Shown: positions 4,178 through 7,209 of the stretch, piece by piece | How the letters are laid out: each line of letters begins with the position of its first letter | Position numbering within the stretch: position 1 is the first letter of the stretch | Origin: Dehalococcoidales bacterium | GTDB lineage: Bacteria > Chloroflexota > Dehalococcoidia > Dehalococcoidales > UBA5627 | DNA length: 7,209 nt | NCBI GenBank assembly: GCA_028706995.1 | Contig: JAQTVR010000058.1 | Location: forward strand, 1 to 7,209 | Direction of reading: 5' to 3' | Notes under the pieces: generated by a model | Seen by the model: the letters and a program-made list of their open reading frames with translations, nothing else | Database searches by the model: none | Told to the model about the DNA's origin: nothing | Position numbers and translations under genes: made by a program

Positions 4178-6232
4178 TCAACCTCCCAGCTTTCCTTTGC
4201 TCTCAAGCAAATCAGCAACATTTTTCAAGCCTAGTCCTTCTAAAGTGGCTCTGGTAGGCCAGCCAGTACTGGTGTCCCAACCTTCAATTTCGTAAAATTT
4301 GGTTTTCCATTCATCAAATTTGGTTCTATCTATACATTTTCCAGAGACATCAGTAAAGTCCCATTTACCATTTATATACGTAAGTTGAGGATACAAGCCT
4401 TCATATGGCACCGAATAGAGATAATCAGCGTAATAGACTATGTCCCGGTGCCTCCCCTGGAGCGTCCATATGGCGTTACGCATGTTCCATATTTTTCTGC
4501 CGATTTCCATACCATCGGCAAAACTCAGGTTTTTATTGGTAACGGCATTGTAGAACTTAGGCTCGCCCTCCGGGGTCATCCCTCTGTTGTTTGGCGAATA
4601 GACATTAATTATGTTAGCCCAAGCCCAGTCGCAAAACAGGGTAGACTGCTTCCAGAAGCTTGTGTAATGCCTATGCCAGGCTACTAACTTAGCTATATGC
4701 TCTGAGTACATGTTTTCCTCACTGAAATCCAGCATAAATGGATCTCCCACATATGGAATTAGCTTCTCAGCGCATATCGTGGCAGTCTCTTCGGCTGATA
4801 CAGGGAAGTCACCAGTTGCGAAGAAGGTAAGGGGATTCCAGTATAATAGGTCATTCAAATCGTGCTCGTTGATGTCTCTTTCGCCGATAATGCTGCCATA
4901 ACCCCAATAAATCTCTGTTCTTGGGTCGTACATATGCTCCGGGCATCCCCAATATGAGAAATTCAGCAAGCCAGATTGCATGTCTTCTTCTTTTCTGCCC
5001 CATTTCTCGGCTGCCCGTACAAAACCATCGCGCAGGTCCAACCCAATACCCTCGCCTTTGACTATCTTCTCCAGTAAAATCTCAACAAATTTGGCGTCAC
5101 CGAACAACTCAAATGGTAAATCGGTGTCTATTGCCTTGCCTTTGCCCATGATACCCATATTATAAAGCTTGAAAAGGTACATTAAGCCGACATTAAGCGG
5201 ATAGGCATTGGCGCCGTATCTTTGTACCACATCGCTCGCCTTATCTATTTGGTTATTAAAGCCGCCATACTTAATAACATTCGGCCCGTAATAGAACGAT
5301 TTTTCTACACACTGGGACTTATTAGCTTTGCCGATTTGTGTACTTTTCCGGCAGCCATAATGACAACCCTGGCAACCCTGATGTCCATTCCTTATAGTAT
5401 ATTGCACTTCATGATCATTATACCCTGACTTATGCGCAATTCCTGTAGTAGTTCCATGAATAATGAGGTCTTCTGGACGGCGTATCATACTATGTGCCCA
5501 TCGCCTCGCTTCCAATAAAGCATCGGAGACGGGAATCTCTATGCTCCTGGTTCCCAGAACGCTGATTGCCTTCAGATTCTTGGAACCAAAAACTGCACCA
5601 AAGCCACCCTGGCCGGCGCTATTGCCTTTATCATGAATCAGGCAGCCCAAATCCTTTGCCATAACTTCCCCCAGGAGACCAATGCATAATACCGCCGGTC
5701 TTTGGGCGGCATAGGCATCACCTGTCGCCGACCTCTCGCCAAATCTTGCTTTATCGATTGCCTCTCTCCAGATTTCCTCCTGTGTCGTCCATGCATCCAA
5801 CCCCCACAACGAGCCGGCATCCTCAAAGGTTACCCTGTCGTTAATTATATTAATCCAAATTGGTGAAGACGCTTTGCCTTCAATAACTACTCCATCCCAG
5901 CCGGCATATTTGAGCTCACCTGAGAATCTGCCACCAAAGTTAGACCTTGTATGCCAACCAATGGGGTACGACTGCGGGCCAATTCCAGTTACTTCCGTCC
6001 TGCCACCTGAGGAAGGAACCATAGTACCTGAAAAAGGAGAACCCATTATACTGACAATATTCCCGGGGTCAAAGGCATCCATTGGCAACTTATCAGCTGC
6101 CAGATCCCAGAAGATTGCTGTACCTATTCCCAAACCACCAGCATACTCTTCGTATTTTTTTGTGTTTATGATACTCGTTGTCTGGTTGGTGAGGTTTACT
6201 CTTAGAATCTTGCCCGTAAATCCACTTGTCAT
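4178..6232 (-). CDS. Tungsten-dependent aldehyde:ferredoxin oxidoreductase family protein, BamB-like branch
   Basis: Cytoplasmic enzyme of 684 residues expected to bind tungsten bis-molybdopterin and one [4Fe-4S] cluster. The N-terminal pterin-binding domain shows GFTGKILRVNLTN (4-16), YAGGLGIG, SSGGRTEVTGIGPQ (74-87), FGGRFSGELKYAGWDGVVIE (99-118), then GNSAGQGGFGAVFGSKNLKA (203-222). Cluster ligands are C287, C290 and C294 (CxxCxxxC) and C534 in LFCDWAW. DPRTEIYWGYGSIIGERDIN (436-455) lies where the second pterin is usually bound. The end, GWDTSTGWPTRATLEGLGL (651-669), is the usual AOR C-terminus. The WGYGSI..ERDINEHD and FCDWAW motifs resemble BamB-type proteins (class II benzoyl-CoA reductase catalytic subunit) more than classical archaeal AOR. 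BamB has a Cys ligand to tungsten; C308 is a candidate equivalent that I cannot confirm. No electron-transfer subunit is adjacent, so the substrate is undetermined: an aldehyde, an acyl-CoA or another low-potential reaction. The gene starts 43 bases after moeA. Confidence 0.9.
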   Translation of the reverse strand: MTSGFTGKILRVNLTNQTTSIINTKKYEEYAGGLGIGTAIFWDLAADKLPMDAFDPGNIVSIMGSPFSGTMVPSSGGRTEVTGIGPQSYPIGWHTRSNFGGRFSGELKYAGWDGVVIEGKASSPIWINIINDRVTFEDAGSLWGLDAWTTQEEIWREAIDKARFGERSATGDAYAAQRPAVLCIGLLGEVMAKDLGCLIHDKGNSAGQGGFGAVFGSKNLKAISVLGTRSIEIPVSDALLEARRWAHSMIRRPEDLIIHGTTTGIAHKSGYNDHEVQYTIRNGHQGCQGCHYGCRKSTQIGKANKSQCVEKSFYYGPNVIKYGGFNNQIDKASDVVQRYGANAYPLNVGLMYLFKLYNMGIMGKGKAIDTDLPFELFGDAKFVEILLEKIVKGEGIGLDLRDGFVRAAEKWGRKEEDMQSGLLNFSYWGCPEHMYDPRTEIYWGYGSIIGERDINEHDLNDLLYWNPLTFFATGDFPVSAEETATICAEKLIPYVGDPFMLDFSEENMYSEHIAKLVAWHRHYTSFWKQSTLFCDWAWANIINVYSPNNRGMTPEGEPKFYNAVTNKNLSFADGMEIGRKIWNMRNAIWTLQGRHRDIVYYADYLYSVPYEGLYPQLTYINGKWDFTDVSGKCIDRTKFDEWKTKFYEIEGWDTSTGWPTRATLEGLGLKNVADLLESKGKLGG
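4181..4187 (-). promoter_or_regulatory. Ribosome binding site inside the oxidoreductase gene, for the 147-residue protein
   Basis: GGGAGGT on the minus strand is an excellent anti-16S match. It is formed by the Gly-Gly codons that end the oxidoreductase and lies eight bases (from GGAGG) before ATG 4173. It fixes the start of the small gene and indicates translational coupling to the enzyme. A GTG three bases further upstream is a weaker alternative start. Confidence 0.8.
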
Positions 6233-6245
6233 TTTCTTATTTTAT

Positions 6246-6250
6246 CTCCT
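6246..6250 (-). promoter_or_regulatory. Ribosome binding site of the oxidoreductase gene, unusually wide spacing
   Basis: AGGAG (within AAAGGAGAT, minus strand) lies 13 bases before ATG 6232, longer than the usual 5-10. No other in-frame start fits: a TAA lies just upstream, and the translation from 6232 begins in register with the conserved family start GFTGKILRVNL. The wide spacing may lower initiation. Confidence 0.55.
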
Positions 6251-6275
6251 TTCTCGGAAGATAGGATTTGGCAAT

Positions 6276-7209
6276 CTAGAATAGTGTTATATTGACCCAG
6301 CTATCTTTTTCAAGATAGTCTGTATTTTCGTCGATAGTGATATATCCGTCAGCTCGTGCCATACAAGTAATAGCGCCGGATTCTTTAAGTATTGGATAGA
6401 CTGTATTACCTTCCAGTCTTGCAGGTATAAACCGTCGTCTTCCTTTACCCCCCACCACTCTGGCATCCAACTTAGCCTGGATACAGAAGTTGCGTCTGCG
6501 GGGCAAGCGTGCCATCTTCCTTAAAACAGGGCTCAATATCAGATGGGCATTCATGAGGCAGGACGTAGGGTAACCCGCCAGGCATAGTACCGGCTTGCCT
6601 TTAACAACAGCAAAGGTGGTTGGTTTTCCTGGTTTAATATTAATTCCGTGAAAAAATACCTCGCCCCACTCTTCCAAAACGTCGATCATCAGGTCTTTCT
6701 GCCCTACGGATGAGCCACCCGAGGTAACCACTATATCAGCTTGGATAATTGCTTTTAAAAGATTATTCATGATGGCTTCACCGCTATCCTCAGTTATAGG
6801 CATAATCCGCGGTATACCGGCATTGCTAGTAACGACTGCCTTTATCGTATGGGAATTAATATCATATATTTGGCTTGCCTTGATCTTTTTGCTTATCTCA
6901 ATTATCTCTTCGCCGGTAGGTACAATGGCTACTATTGGCTTATCATATACTGTACAAAGGCGAATCCCTTGAGAAGCCAGAACTCCTATCTTACCTGCGT
7001 CCATGCACATACCATGTGTTAGTACCACCTCTCCCTTTTTTATATCCTCGCCTTTTGGTGCCACGTTGTCCATGGGAGAGACAGGCTTGATTATACTTAC
7101 CACATTATCGTTATCGGAGGGCTTCGTATTTTCCAACATGACCACGGCATCAGCCCCGGTGGGTATTGGGGCGCCGGTTGCAATCTGGATGCTTTCCCCA
7201 TTAGATAAT
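6276..7209 (-). CDS. moeA: Molybdopterin molybdotransferase MoeA, 5' end outside the window
   Basis: Cytoplasmic enzyme that inserts molybdate or tungstate into adenylylated molybdopterin to make the metal cofactor. The frame is open to the window edge and shows 310 residues; about 100 N-terminal residues are missing. A GTG at 7145 is internal, not the start: the upstream codons encode ESIQIATGAPIPTGADAVVM, the conserved MoeA motif. The remaining order is KGEDIKKGEVV, PTGEE (97-101, usual TGDE), GGSSVGQKD (164-172, usual GGvSvGdyD), IKPGKPT (191-197) and LAGYPTS (210-216, usual LPGNPVS), then the C-terminal domain IV (about 230-310). These substitutions resemble a MoeA subgroup of archaea and anaerobes. 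It is followed after 43 bases by the oxidoreductase, its likely cofactor client. With tupAB in the same window, tungstate is a plausible substrate, although MoeA sequence alone does not show metal choice. Confidence 0.93.
   Translation of the reverse strand, partial: LSNGESIQIATGAPIPTGADAVVMLENTKPSDNDNVVSIIKPVSPMDNVAPKGEDIKKGEVVLTHGMCMDAGKIGVLASQGIRLCTVYDKPIVAIVPTGEEIIEISKKIKASQIYDINSHTIKAVVTSNAGIPRIMPITEDSGEAIMNNLLKAIIQADIVVTSGGSSVGQKDLMIDVLEEWGEVFFHGINIKPGKPTTFAVVKGKPVLCLAGYPTSCLMNAHLILSPVLRKMARLPRRRNFCIQAKLDARVVGGKGRRRFIPARLEGNTVYPILKESGAITCMARADGYITIDENTDYLEKDSWVNITLF

Noticed and set aside
4174..4221. Longer version of the 147-residue protein starting at 4221 inside the oxidoreductase gene.
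   Set aside because: The extra 16 residues lie over enzyme coding sequence, and the GGGAGGT site is correctly spaced only for ATG 4173.
6233..6275. Possible cofactor riboswitch or promoter between moeA and the oxidoreductase.
   Set aside because: The gap is only 43 bases, far too short for a Moco/Tuco-type RNA, and no -35/-10 pair with good spacing is present.
5874..6284. Plus-strand open frame of 136 codons across the oxidoreductase start.
   Set aside because: It is antisense to a strongly conserved AOR N-terminus; the apparent hydrophobic end is the complement of the leader and first codons.
7143..7145. GTG as a possible start for moeA.
   Set aside because: The upstream in-frame codons encode the conserved MoeA TGAPIPTGAD motif, so the gene continues past the window edge.

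Overview
The window reads as part of an anaerobic bacterial genome. All recognisable genes lie on the minus strand, so the order of transcription runs from high to low coordinates. Evidence for a bacterium: a sigma-70-type promoter, strong Shine-Dalgarno sites before several genes, a lipoprotein signal on the binding protein and a GntR/YtrA-type regulator. The gene set (tungsten-type aldehyde:ferredoxin oxidoreductase, tungstate uptake, MoeA) suggests a strict anaerobe. A Chloroflexota (Dehalococcoidia-like), clostridial or sulfate-reducer/syntroph relative would fit, but the sequence does not settle the lineage.

Layout in transcription order. (1) 7209-6276: moeA, cut by the window edge; 310 residues are visible, and the true start is outside. 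(2) 6232-4178: a 684-residue tungsten-pterin oxidoreductase of the AOR superfamily, closest by motif to the BamB-like branch. (3) 4173-3730: a 147-residue helical protein whose ribosome binding site lies inside the last codons of the oxidoreductase gene. (4) 3673-2807: an AT-rich class I SAM-dependent methyltransferase. (5) 2806-2478: a 329-base AT-rich gap. It holds a 78-codon open frame with no start codon (possible gene relic), small repeats and a very good promoter. (6) 2477-1302: a one-component regulator, YtrA-type GntR HTH fused to a periplasmic-binding-protein-like domain. (7) 1270-395: tupA, tungstate-binding lipoprotein. (8) 380-1: tupB, tungstate permease, cut by the left edge; a tupC ATPase would be expected beyond it.

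How the genes fit together. TupA/TupB bring in tungstate. MoeA loads the metal onto molybdopterin. The oxidoreductase is the probable consumer of the tungsten cofactor. The regulator probably senses tungstate or molybdate, or a derived cofactor, through its binding-protein-like domain and controls tup, and perhaps itself. Its promoter places the predicted transcription start at or within a base of the ATG, so the message may be leaderless. An imperfect inverted repeat overlaps the -10. The helical protein and the methyltransferase are the unexplained members. The helical protein is tightly coupled to the oxidoreductase and is a candidate accessory factor. The methyltransferase differs in base composition and may be a later arrival. 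No tRNA, rRNA, CRISPR array, insertion sequence or clear rho-independent terminator was seen.
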